DNA from: Onthophagus taurus
Taxonomy: Eukaryota > Arthropoda > Insecta > Coleoptera > Scarabaeidae
Length of the DNA stretch: 64,000 nt
Direction: 5' to 3'
Assembly (NCBI RefSeq): GCF_036711975.1
Contig: NC_091967.1
Location: forward strand, 10,974,001 to 11,038,000
The stretch's first letter is position 1; each line of letters opens with the position of its first letter. The position numbers were made by a program, and so were the translations under genes. Shown here one piece after another: positions 48,301-60,182 of this stretch. The notes under the pieces were generated by a model. That model was not told where the DNA came from, ran no database searches, and saw only the letters and a list, made by a program, of their open reading frames with translations.

Positions 48301-49370
48301 AGTATTAGTATTCCAGGTTTATAGTAACTTATGAGAATGGGCTGTTATGTTAGGTCCGGTTTGTTGTGATAAATAGTCATTCATAGTCTTATATCTCATA
48401 GGTATGATAATCCAAAAAGTTAAATAAATGCAGTCTCCTGCAAATAATTTTATATTTTGTAGTGAGAAATATGCAACAATAAAAGCATTTGTGTAAAATT
48501 GGTAAAAATCCATTAAAAAGTTTCGACTTTTAATATTACAACCAACAATTGTTACATTTGTAAAAAAAATTAACAAATAATGAACATTATTAATAATTTA
48601 TTCTTTATCATCTTTTACATCTAATCAAATTTTAATAAACCATCACCATTAAGTGGACCTTTAAAAATGAAATCATTGCTACTTAAGATTATTTTTAAGT
48701 ACTAATTGCTGTGAAACGACAAAAAAAGCAAGTTGTATTAAAATATAATTAAAAGAAGTCTTAGATAATGTCATTGTATCGTTGATTTTTATCAATACAT
48801 GTGATTTTTTTCCAATTCCATTACATTTTCAAAGTGGTTCTTGAAATCATACGTCATTATTTTATTATTTCAATTATACTTTTTAAAGTGGATCAATTTT
48901 CCTTATGAATTAAAAGATTATTTTTTAAAGTAGATCTTAATATCTGTCTATCTATCGCTACAGAAATACATGGAGGCCTACCATATTTATAGTTGATTTT
49001 TTGTTGTTTGTTAAGATGATGACCAATGCTATGGACTACTAACTGGTGGAAATAAATTATTATTATTATTATCATTTTATATATTATATTATATTGTGAA
49101 TAATTTTAACACAACTATTTCAACAGTTTTATATTTATAAACTTACTTATTTTCATGTTATGTCATTTAACTAAAGCGTACTTACAACACGCAATGCGAC
49201 TCTTCTAGATAAGTCAAACCAACGTTATTCAACATTTCTTACCTTATGGTCATTAAATTTATTGAAGGTCAGTAATGCCTTTCCCAATTTACCAGAAATT
49301 CCGCAACGTCTTTGCAATTCTTGTAATTCTACCACCCAATAGTCTTTATTTTCAAATGACTAACCCCGAT
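45361..49370. other. Long gene-poor interval
   Basis: Open frames at 45621-45839 and 45836-46021 (-) overlap end to end and may be a decayed retroelement; 48031-48270 and 48319-48576 (-) are unplaced. No recognisable domain or splice-consistent gene. A short ATT microsatellite is at 49056-49072. The remainder is AT-rich. Confidence 0.4.
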
Positions 49371-49374
49371 AAAC

Positions 49375-49540
49375 AAAACTGACCTGGCAAAATCTAACGG
49401 GCATTGTGCAACGACCATAACCTTGCCCAATATTCTTTACCGGAAAGTCACTGTCCTGGGTCAAGTAAACTAACCTTACAACATTTTTTGCCTGGATGTT
49501 GTTGACCCCAGTAAACAGAACTGACCATATGCAATTTAAA
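49375..49540. repeat. Second array of the 51-bp-family repeat, degenerate
   Basis: Units AAACTAACCTTACAACATTT and AAACAGAACTGACC with GCCTGGATGTTGTTGACC recur with about 46-60 base spacing. They are preceded by GGGCATTGTGCAACGACC, mirroring the flank of the 22.16 kb array. Homologous but more diverged. Confidence 0.55.
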
Positions 49541-51218
49541 TTTAAAAAATTTCGTAAGTCTACGAACAAAATAGTAATTTCAGAACGACATGTGATTCTA
49601 GAATTTTGTCTACAAGCTACATCAAACAATCAAATCTGTTGATCATCAACAATTTTCGATAACAAGCTATCCAATGACTAGGCCTTGCTCAAACTGTCTA
49701 GTGAAAATGAAAGATATTGTCTGCAGCATAAGATATTAGCTTTACAATAATTACCAAAGGTTTGCACTGATTCTTCATCAAGATTTGTGGGTAAAGCTTT
49801 TTCTCAAACATTTTCATTTCCCGGTCTTTACCAGTTCTTTAAGAAACTGGTCGTTGCACCTACAGTATTCTAATCAACTATCGCGGAAGTACTAAGTAAT
49901 CAGTAATGGGAATACCAGGGCACACAAGACATTATATTGGAGCTTTAAATTGAAAACTTGGGTTAAATCGGTTAAATCCTATCAATAACAATCCCAACCA
50001 TAGTTTTCAAGGTTATTTCAATAACAACAACAATAACCTCGGGTTGGTATCAACCATATGCTAGTCCGATAAACAGCTAGAATGACAGTCGCTTGTTACC
50101 AATCAAAGATTAGTAATCTCGGTTCAATTAAAAACTGTATACTAGGCACTTTATTTGTTATTTTAAAATTCGTGTTGGAATACGTGCATAAATCCACGAA
50201 TACACCATCTTAAAACAGAATATTACACTTATAATTTGACCCTATTGACCCTCTCATGACATTTAATGTTTCGGTATGCGTGTTGCGTAAAAATATATTC
50301 AAAACTTGTACATTGTACTAAGGTAAATAAAAACAAAGAACGTTTTTTTCAGAACATCGTCTTTTAATTACAAAATAAATAACAAACAGTTTTCTACGAC
50401 CCGTTTACGTAGAATATTTTGTGAATTGCAACCGTGAATAAAAAACACTGTGAAATACATTGCTACTATTGTTTGTACAAAAATACTTTCCTTCTCTTAA
50501 AATAGATCTCTTATCGCTAAAATATCACAATATGTACTCGCAATGAATTGATTAAAATCTATTGATTTGAGTCTTAAAATTCATTAAAAATTTATTTTAG
50601 ATTAAGATAATAATCACGTGGCTTAATCCTAAGTCGGAAATTTTTGGTGATTCAACTCTAATTGATTTTTTTCTCGATATTCTAATCACTCACAAGTTTC
50701 TATTACTAAGATAACTTAAGTAGTCGAGCACATAAAAAGAGAATATTATTATTTTATGGCCACTTAATTGTATTGTTGTTTCAAGTTCCCCAAAATTTGT
50801 TGGCCTAGTCAAATAACAAAAACTGTGTTAACGTATAAAACATATTTGTTTACTTTTTAGATTCATTTAACTTTTATAATAGAAATTATCATTATTTACA
50901 TTACATTATTTGTGCAATAAGTTTTATAACGGCAGTATTTTTGTTTGATTAAATGACTAGTTTGTATTTTGTTCTGTAATTACATAAGCTAAAATGCATC
51001 TTATTCATTTTAAAACCAACCTGACTTTAATTAATTCATTGCGATTTTAATACTTAATTAGCACATTCATTAAAAAACGCACCACACAAACATATCACAA
51101 TATATCAATAAAAAAAATAATCACAATCACTCGTATAATCTTCGGAATAGTAATATCTTTTTTGTAAAGTCTTATATGGCACAACCTCCAAATTAAAATT
51201 CTTCACTTAATAAATATA
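49541..51218. other. Intergenic and 3' flank of PPxY gene 2
   Basis: AT-rich, no supported gene. The part adjoining 51219 is the probable 3' UTR of the minus-strand gene. Confidence 0.4.
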
Positions 51219-54200
51219 CTAAGCGTCGGAAACTCGTGGATTTTGACGATTTTCCAAATTTACTTCAGTTTGTAAGTTTTGTTCACTAATCGCGTTATAA
51301 CTAGGAGGATCTTCTTCTCTTTGTCTCGTAACATTTTCGTCAACCAAGCTTCCGATGGCATGAACGGGGACGACGTAAACATCAAATTCGCTTTTTTCTG
51401 ATGATCCGGCCGCGTTTAGACTCTCGTAAGAAGGTGGAGCGAAAAGTTCGTAAGAAGGGGGTGGCGATTCTGTACTAAGCGATGGTGAAGGTGACGATAA
51501 TCCTCTTCGTGATTGTTGTTCTCTGACGTGTTTTCTGCAACACCATTCCGAACAAGACACCACCAGGAAAAATGCTACTAAACCTCCGAATGATGCGATG
51601 TACCATACTAATGACCACGAATCAAAACTATCATCTGTAAATAAATGGAAAATGTATTAGTATTAGATATAAAAATAAAAGTTTTAAATTTAAACTTATA
51701 AATACTATACTAGAACTATTTTGCTAAATCATTTTTGCATGCCAAGATATTCGTTTTTGAACTTGTTCGAAACTTTTATTAATCTTTCCATTAAAACAAA
51801 CCGCTTTGAAAAATCTCTGTTTATGAGATATACATGTTTCAAGTTGATCGAAAATTCTAAAAAAAAATATTACATTTCCAGTTTTATAGTGTTGTGTTTA
51901 AAAATCTGTGAAAAATCGATTTCTTTTACAATCATTCTGGTTTTTTAGGATTACATCTTTGATGATAAAGATGCATGAATGTAGTAAATGATAATGATCG
52001 AGGTGTCTTCTGAAAGTGTCATCATGATCCCTAAAGTCTAAGAGGTAGCTACACGATTGGATTTCACAATACTGCTACATTTCTGGGTTTCAGTGAAAAA
52101 TTCTGCAAATTTATATCATCCGTGGGGATGTAGCTCAGTGGTAGAGCGTTCGCTTTGCATGTGAAAGGCCCCGGGTTCGATACCCGGCATCTCCAGAGGC
52201 TCTTTTTTATTGTATCTCTTCGTATCCTCATATCTTAATTAAAAATTCGCGGATAAAAACTTTAAATGTAACAAATACATTTTTTTTCGCTTACTAATCG
52301 AAAAAATGTATTTTCGTTTAAAAATATAAAAAGATATCTTAATGACCAAGTTTTTTTAATTTAATTTGCGGTCGAAACGTGAAAACCTCCTTTTATTGTT
52401 CTTTCGAAATCCAAAAGAAAAAAACTTACCATAATATCTGCGAAGGTCTCGAATTGTTTCAAGGTTCTTTAAAATTGTTAACGGTCACGCATCTGCTAAT
52501 CAATTATTTCTCTTTGTTTAATTCTTTTATTTTATTAACCAAATAAGTTAAAGTAAATCAAATTTAAAGAAAATTCTTATATTTTAAACAGTGGATTGAA
52601 TTTGGTTTTGATATCATCGATAAAATCGAAACTATAAGGTTGAGCGTTTAATTTTTTTTAATTAACAACGGCCGTTGATTAAATTCACAAAACCGGTTGT
52701 CGTTTAAAAACAGAAATTATTAATTCAGGAAAGGTCCAATCGACGGCGTAAATTCCAAATGCCATATAACAGCAAAGCAAAAATCCTGCGATGCGTTTTA
52801 AGGAGAAAAAAACACGACGAAATAATTAATTAAAATGAAAAAAAAACATCGTAATAATCTCTGACGACAATAACGTTCTATACATATGGATATATTACAT
52901 TATAATTGATTATATCGAATGGTGCGTATGACGTATTCAATAAACCTTTATTGGTTTATTAAAGAGCATTATCCCGTCACAGAAATTATTACATAAACAG
53001 TAAAAATTAATTGTAGTCGTTATTGTTACTGATAACAACCAACGTAGTATTTTTTGTTTGTTTAATTTCCAAAATAAAAGAAAGCAGCCTTACCTAATTC
53101 TTCGGAGGATGTATCATCTTCATCCGACCTATCAGGTCTTGACATATTTTCATCTGAATTCCAGTCCAAATTGTAGTTAAAACTATTCATAAAAGTATCT
53201 CCAAGCACTATGATGTCTTTGTTGACGTGATCATCTGTAACAAGTTAAGTTACATTTGAAAATGTTTTAAACAAGTAATTTAAGATAACGTGTGAGGTGC
53301 TAAACCTCCACTTCTTATTCCAATAAGATCATTTTATTGAAATAACAGGAGAAGCAAATACCATTACATGTTAAAAAATAATGTTTTTGCATAAAATGTT
53401 CATTAGTATTGTATTTATATTTTTACAACTGTTTAGTAAATAAACTTGGATTTGTTTGTGAGTTGAGTTGAGGGGGGCCCATAATTGTTTTGTTGTTTAT
53501 TTGGGGGAGATAAGCTAACCCACTTATAAATGCTCCAAATTAAAAACATGGTCATGCGTTTTGCTATAGGATGTCAATTTTCAAGGAGGATAAGGATAAG
53601 ATTAGTGGGAAAAACCTGTTTGTGGGGTCGATTATTGTTGGATTGTATGGGATTAGGTTGGGGCCACACGGCTTAGATTGTTGCTTTTATTTGATGTCGG
53701 TGAGGTTTTTCTTGGACAACCTGCTTCGTTCAGTAATGCTGCTGTATATGATTGTTGGCCGAGCCTGGTTGTAAAGTTATGTTGTTCTATTATTTTTCCA
53801 ACAGTTGTAAAGATTACGAAAAGGGGGAAGATTGATTTGTAGCTTGTGGACTTGGTGCTGTGGACGCTTACGAAATGATTCACCAGTAGGTCAGCTTTCG
53901 CTTCGAAGCCGGTATTTTGGGTCCTTATTTGATTTTAGAGTAGGCCCCTATTTTTTGACAAAATAATATAATACTGCACAAGTTACATCTTTGATAACCA
54001 TGTCTGGTGGGCTACCTCTATGGGGTTTGGTTGATGACAAAATTCTCCATTAATTGGCTAAAATACCAAAAACACATTTAACTCACTTCCCCATTTGACT
54101 TAGATGATAGTTCAATATTCCTTTTGTCACCTAAATGGGCGTATCCAAAACATCGTATTGTTTCTTGGCTTTAGCATTTTCAAACCGATATCATTTAGTT

Positions 54201-55887
54201 TGTGCGAAAGTCTCATTGTTATCAAGGAATCACATTCTTTCGTATATGCAAAAATAAACCAGTGTTCTACAAATCAACAATGGTAAGTAAATCAAATGAA
54301 AAATAATTCTTGTTATGAAAATACAACGAGCCACTATGTTTTGGTTTCGCCACTTTTAATCTAATCTAAGATACCTAGACTACAATGCATGTATGAAAGA
54401 ACAAGGCGGTTTTAGGATGTCTACAAAATTATTACCAAATACTTCTAAAAAGCATGGACTTAGACTAGCGCAGACAGTTGTTATTCGATTGTAGCTTTAT
54501 CCTGGATTTGCTGTCATCACGTTTGAAGATCTAATCACTATGTCCAATATGACGATAATACAGTTTTATTTCTTCAGAGGTTTACTGAATCTGATTCTGA
54601 GAAACGAATAGCCCCAATATTCAGACTTATTATGCTGACAACTTATGGACTACGCTGAATCATTGCAAATTCGTAATTATTGAGAACTAAAACAAATTAT
54701 TTGTATGTACTTTGAGCTGATTTTGATCCTCACTGAGTCATGATGAGGTCTACTGCCTTTTGATCCTATTAGAAGAGGATGATGATCAATAAAAAAGAGA
54801 ATTTGGAGATGCCGGGGATCGAACCCGGGGCCTTTCACATGCAAAGCGAACGCTCTACCACTGAGCTACATCCCCAAGATTGTTTGCAAAACTTTTAATT
54901 TTCTGGTCTTGTTATATAAAAATGAAATTACCAATACAAAATAATACTTAAAAAGGAATGAACTTACTTTCAACCTTGAGTTTTTGAGTGAATTTAATTA
55001 TTAAATGTTACCATAACAAAAGTGTTTTGAAAAGATAACAAAGCCAATTGCTTTCAATATTTTATAGATGATCGTGATATTGATTGTTTTGTAAGCCGTA
55101 ATGAATTATCGAAAAAAAAATAATTGCAATGAATAGGATATACGTGCACGTTATGATTCAATGGAAATCCCATTTTACTATCTACAAGGGGACATACTTT
55201 TTTCTTTACTTACTCAAATTAATAAGCAAAGATATCATTTCCTGTAATCATTAAGAAAATGTTTGATGATTTATTTGTGATTGTTAATATTTTCTTAGTG
55301 ACTATTTTACATAGGGATTACAATTCATTGGTAATTTAATTACCAATTCAAGTAGATGTTTTTCTATTTACCCAGAAATGCAATTCTTCACCAGCAAAAA
55401 CATTTTCTAAGAAAACAAAAAACTATTTTGCATTTACACTTTATTTTTTAATATAATAATTTTATGTTGTGATGAAAACGTAGTTTGAACGACACAAACA
55501 TTTTTAATTTCTGAATAAGGTCGGCGTATAGAACACGTTTTAAAGTACACCGGGAATAAATTAAAAAATAAGTCGGTAACACAATGGAAACGAGTATTTG
55601 TTTTTAAAAACTTTTCGTTGTTTAAATGTAAACCTCACAGGACTTGTTTAAACTTCGATTATGTCGCGATTATCATCGTTTGTGTATAAAAATTTCAACA
55701 ATTCTAATAATCATGTTCTTTCTTCTTCATTTTTGTAATAATCTTAAACCGGAAGTTAGTAGCCGAAAGTAATCGTGTTTCAAAATATTTGAAAATAAAT
55801 AAATTTCTTACCATCAACTTGAACAACGCTCATACTGAAGACTTGAAAAGCATACAATAAAAGAACGGCAAACACTTTAAAAAACAT
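51219..55887 (-). CDS. Short type I membrane protein with three PPxY motifs (PPxY gene 2)
   Basis: Exons (minus): 55812-55887, 53094-53234 and 51219-51634; 210 aa in frame. Signal peptide MFFKVFAVLLLYAFQVFS. A short ectodomain of about 60 residues follows, highly acidic and Ser-rich (DRSDEDDTSSEELDDSF), with no CUB or LDLa domain. Next is one transmembrane helix (WSLVWYIASFGGLVAFFLVV), a juxtamembrane Cys/basic patch (CSEWCCRKH) that may be palmitoylated, and a Ser/Pro-rich tail with PPPSYELFAPPSYESL and later PPSYNAI. The three PPSY motifs are Nedd4-family WW-domain ligands. It resembles PPxY gene 1 only in topology, intron-phase style (phase 1 after the signal peptide) and tail motifs. A role as an E3-ligase recruiter, as for Commissureless or PMEPA1-like proteins, is inference. 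Confidence 0.82.
52124..52195 (+). tRNA. tRNA-Ala (anticodon TGC), copy 2
   Basis: Identical to copy 1 except for one C-to-A change in the T-loop (TTCGATA), which leaves all stems intact. CTCTTTTTTATTG terminator. Located in intron 2 of PPxY gene 2, opposite strand. Confidence 0.96.
53240..54800. other. Intron sequence of PPxY gene 2, no gene seen
   Basis: Contains GC-richer patches (53460-53780) with open frames on both strands (53571-53774 plus, 53653-53883 minus). None resembles a known protein. Possibly an old insertion. Confidence 0.35.
54804..54875 (-). tRNA. tRNA-Ala (anticodon TGC), copy 3
   Basis: Reverse complement is identical in sequence to copy 1. Its 3' flank reads CTCTTTTTTATTG, the same 13 bases that follow copy 2, so copies 2 and 3 probably arose by a duplication that included the flank. 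Located in intron 1 of PPxY gene 2, same strand as that gene. Confidence 0.96.
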
Positions 55888-55946
55888 GTTGAATTATTTA
55901 TTGAAAGGATAAAGGAAGGAAACTTTAAACTTCACTTTAACCGTAA

Positions 55947-55955
55947 CTTTTTATA
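55947..55955 (-). promoter_or_regulatory. TATA box of PPxY gene 2
   Basis: TATAAAAAG on minus, 60-68 nt upstream of the ATG at 55887. This leaves room for a start site about 30 nt downstream and a leader of about 35 nt. Confidence 0.5.
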
Positions 55956-55959
55956 CAGG

Positions 55960-58900
55960 TAGGTTTTGTGCTTTAGCTGTCAGTAAATTTAGAAAAGTTA
56001 ACACGAAGTGAATTGGTAGGTTTTGAACGTAAATGTCGTCTCCGTTCTGTTACCTGGTTGATTATAAATAACCGTTATCGGTAGAGTACGAAAACTCCTG
56101 GTTCAGAGAGTTACCCCTTCTACCAAATTTAGCGATCAGATAAAATAAAACAACCGGAGGTTACAAGTTGCAAACTTGTGACGATATTCTAGAGAAGGTA
56201 TGGTTTTATCAACCATTCTCGCAGCTGTTTTTTAACGCTAAACATAAAATTTTAATAAGTGCGTCAACGTGGGATAAACATTATTTATACAAAAGATTAT
56301 TAATCTTTGAAGGTCTTTAAATAAATCTTTACGACTTACATAGAACAATTATTAATAATTACAAAAATCGATTTATTTAATGTTGCGTAATCTTTTCTAT
56401 ATTGAGAATAAAAAGTAATGAACTTTTTACTCTAAAGCAAAAGGTGTTACTTAACACTAATAAAGAAATTAACATAAATCATTGGAATAAAATTAACCCA
56501 TTTGCTAATATTAGAACGAAACTTCATAAATAATTATGAAATAATCTCTATGGTAATTAAAAGTCATCGTAAAAAGTAATTGTTAAAGATAACTTTGGGA
56601 TGAATTAATAGATTTTAATTATGAATGTATTAACCCTTAGATAATAATTAAATCGATGTGGTTTACGGAGACTTAAATAAGGTAAAATTAATAAAAAATA
56701 AATTTTTTGCACTCGGAAATAAAAAATGATCCAATTTTAAATGTTGCACACAACACCAACATCATTCAAAAATAACTTCGATTATCAAAAAGATAAAGAA
56801 TCTCATCAAATCGGATTGAAAATAACACACGGTACCAATTTACAATCATTTATATTTATTATTCAATCAATTTATTTTATAAAATTCTTTGAAAATAGAA
56901 CCCACTTATTTAAAATAGTTTGTAGGATGAGAAAAGGCGTATATACCGTAGGTTACGTTTTAATCCGGGGGACGATAAGAAAAAAGAATAGAAGATAAAT
57001 TTCCTTTTTTATTAAGGTTTAACGCACTTTAAGAAGTCATTGTTTCATATCATAATGCAGCACAAAGTTATAACAACATTATGTAGATGCGTCAATAATT
57101 TTATCGACTTTAAAAAGATTAAGTTGAAAGTATTAAGTTATATTTATGGATTTGTTATCTTTTAAATCTATTGATTCTTGGAATTAGAATTTTTGGGTAA
57201 ACGTAAATAAATTTTTTATCAGAAAATTTAGTTGTCTACAACTTTTATTTTATGATTAATAGAATTATTACGGTTGCACAAAGAGATGTCTTAAGATTTC
57301 ATATCTTCCAGTGCTATAATGTGAATGATACCACTAACAGTATTGGTTTTCTGACTAATAAAAAAATGTGAATGTTTGTAATAATCTTTTCTTATTTGTA
57401 AGAATGATAAAAGAATATATAAATGCATAAGGCATTGCTTTTCTTGCTCCTGGCAAAGTAGTGTATTCAGGAATGCATAAACTGCATTAATTTATCATTT
57501 GGTGTAATCGATATGAACTAAATGCATGCCCATCGCTTTGTTTGCCGTCCTTCCACTTCAATTCTTATAAATTTGGTATGTGCTTCTGCCATTGATTACA
57601 GCACAATAAAATAATACTTCCTACAATTAAAAACATCCTACAAGTTTGGCAGGATTTGTCACGAGTGTGTTTACGAGAACGTAAACATTCTAAAAAATCA
57701 CAACCTTCACAAAATTAGTCGGATGAAAGATTAAAGAGCTGGCAAGAGCTTGCAGGTCGAAATACAATGCCTAGTATATCATGCTTACGTCACACGACGT
57801 CGTTACTGGTACACCTCTTGCTTCTCGTACACACAGCGCGTTCATCTATACTGTCTTCTCCACAACAATTAAATTCAATGATACACACCTTTCATCCAAA
57901 TGAAAACTTGTTCTCTGCTAATCACTCAACAGCGATAAATTTTCTTCACATCTTTTCTTGTTTTACGAGGTTGGGGAAAATCTGCTAACACACATCCGGC
58001 CTGACGGTTTTGAGCGATCGGATAGTGTGGGGTTGGTATCATGATTGGATCTCCGACCCACTAAAAACCCCTTTCCTCGTCTTCTCCGGAACCACCAGCA
58101 CATCTTCTCTCGTTCATCCCCTTCTTTCTCTTACATAGCGGTCTCGGACAGAAAAAAGGATATACATTTTTTGATCTATTACATTTCGGTTATCTATTAC
58201 CTGGAGGGGGGATTGAGACCCTCCTCTCTTTCCTCTTGTGTACCCATGACTGTCTATTTCTATTTTCCTTACCGCTTTCCTCCAGCACTAGCATCCCATA
58301 GTCTTCTTCCTCCCATCATTCGGCCAAACCCAGCTAAATCCAACCCAACCCAACAAAATCCAACCAAACCCAATCCCCATTCAAACGTAATGGTAAAAAG
58401 AAATAAATAAAATTTGTAAGTTTATCTGTCTAAACAGATATTAATCTTTTATTTTACCTTATTGTAGAGAAAAAAAATTGCACTGAGGCAATAGTTTTGG
58501 AGTTACTAATTCTAATATTATATCAAATGTTAGTATCGATATTTTTTACGCAAATGAGCTGGTTGACTTAATTTTAACAAAGCCACTTTCCAGAAAGATA
58601 TGTTTTCATACCAACACAATCGACATCTTGCAAACCTCAACTCCAGTATCGATGCTATGCTTGATGCATCACGATATAATACCAACCTTACAAGTTTCAG
58701 GATAATTATTACTTCGAAAAATTTGTTGTAGTGGTGTAAGCAACTTCTTTTGAATGGCCATCGCAATCAGGGCTGACCTGAATCAACAAGTTGTCCTGTA
58801 ACTGACGGACTTCTTCTTGTCTATCTTTATTAACATCAATTCACGATGGTCCCACGTTGATACAATTCATAGGTACCTCTGACTTTTTATAGAAATCCTC

Positions 58901-60182
58901 CACGTTGAAATTTTTTGTGTTTAAAGTCTCGATTTTGTTTGGTAAGGTTGTTCCATACTGGATTAAATGTTAACATTTGTTTTCAATATTCCAGGTTAAC
59001 TTTTAAGTGATTCTACAGCTTAAGAACTGTCCAGGTGTTAGATTCAACATTTTTCTCATTATTCTGACGTGTTGATATGGTCTTCCTGATGGATATCTTA
59101 TTAAGGCTCAAAGTCTGATTGACATTGTGATGAATCATTTAGAGTGAGAGGCATCTTTGCTGTCTTAACGCATTTAGGTTGTGATGTTTAAATCTCTTAA
59201 TTCAATTTTTGACAAAGTATCCACATTTCTATTGAATTTATCCTTATTATAAACGATCTCTAAGTACTATTAACTAATGATAATGATAAAGTAATGATTT
59301 TTAGAGCCCTATGTTGAAAGGCAATAAGTTTTTAAAGGTTTTGATTATATTATTCGTTTTAGAATTCGTATAACAATATTATTTTTCTCCAGATTAATCT
59401 TACATCTCCATTCTCTCAAATAAACTCACTGATAACATAGCACAGGTATGTATATTATAAAAACTGACAAATCATCAATGTCTTTACAATATCGTGTTAA
59501 TATTTCTGTTTACTTATTTAGTATGACATTTAATTTTCTAAGGAGTCTTATTATACAATGAATGATAATATGCTTTGTTTCAAGTAACATCGACCCTGAA
59601 CTCTGATTACATGAATAACAATAATAAATACGTTCTTTACAAGACGTAACATAATCAATTTAGGAATATTTTAGATTTTAAAGTTTGGAGAATTTGTAAT
59701 TAAAATAATTTGGCGTATTGGCACGATATATTTACAACAAAATATACAATTACAATATATTTACAAAAAATATTCGAAAATTACATGGACTATTCCTAAT
59801 TATTCTTGTTGTAAAGGCATTTATGGAAATATAAATTTAATACTAATACTGTTACATAGCAAAATATATTTATGAATATTCTTGGAGCTTAACAATTAAT
59901 GATAAAAAGATATTCCCCCAAAAAACACTAAAGCTACGTCTAAAATTCTTTTTACGGTACAATCACATTGCAATCAATTCTATTTAATTTAATACCTTTT
60001 ACGTAATTTTGGAATGAAAAATTATTCAAATAATAATTTATATTCCTATTTTTAACATACTCTACAAAATTCTAAGTTTTTTCTTTGTAAAAACATCACA
60101 AAAATATTGTTATTAATATTTTAGTACTCAAATGTTAATAAAAGAAATAAAATACAAATAAATAAGTAAGAAGTCAAGTGAT
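55960..60182. other. Long intergenic interval, no gene supported
   Basis: Open frames at 56741-56998, 57767-57988 and 58045-58410 (+) and 58530-58766 (-) lack domains. 58320-58375 is a low-complexity AACCCAACC-type run, the source of the Pro/Asn-rich tail of the 58045 frame. Around 57770-58330 composition is unusually C-rich on the plus strand. No RNA gene was seen. Confidence 0.4.

Noticed and set aside
48031-48576. Two consecutive minus-strand frames as a gene
   Set aside because: No motif, no splice-consistent joining and ordinary AT composition; could be a dead repeat.
49056-49072. ATT microsatellite as a regulatory signal
   Set aside because: Short simple repeat, common in AT-rich DNA.
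53571-53883. Overlapping open frames on both strands in PPxY gene 2 intron 1 as an extra ectodomain exon
   Set aside because: No CUB or LDLa Cys pattern, and the direct join of 55812-55887 to 53094-53234 already keeps frame.
58045-58410. 121-codon plus-strand frame as a gene
   Set aside because: Translation is low-complexity (Ser, Pro, Asn, Lys runs) and its tail comes from an AACCC-type simple repeat; no domain or splice support.
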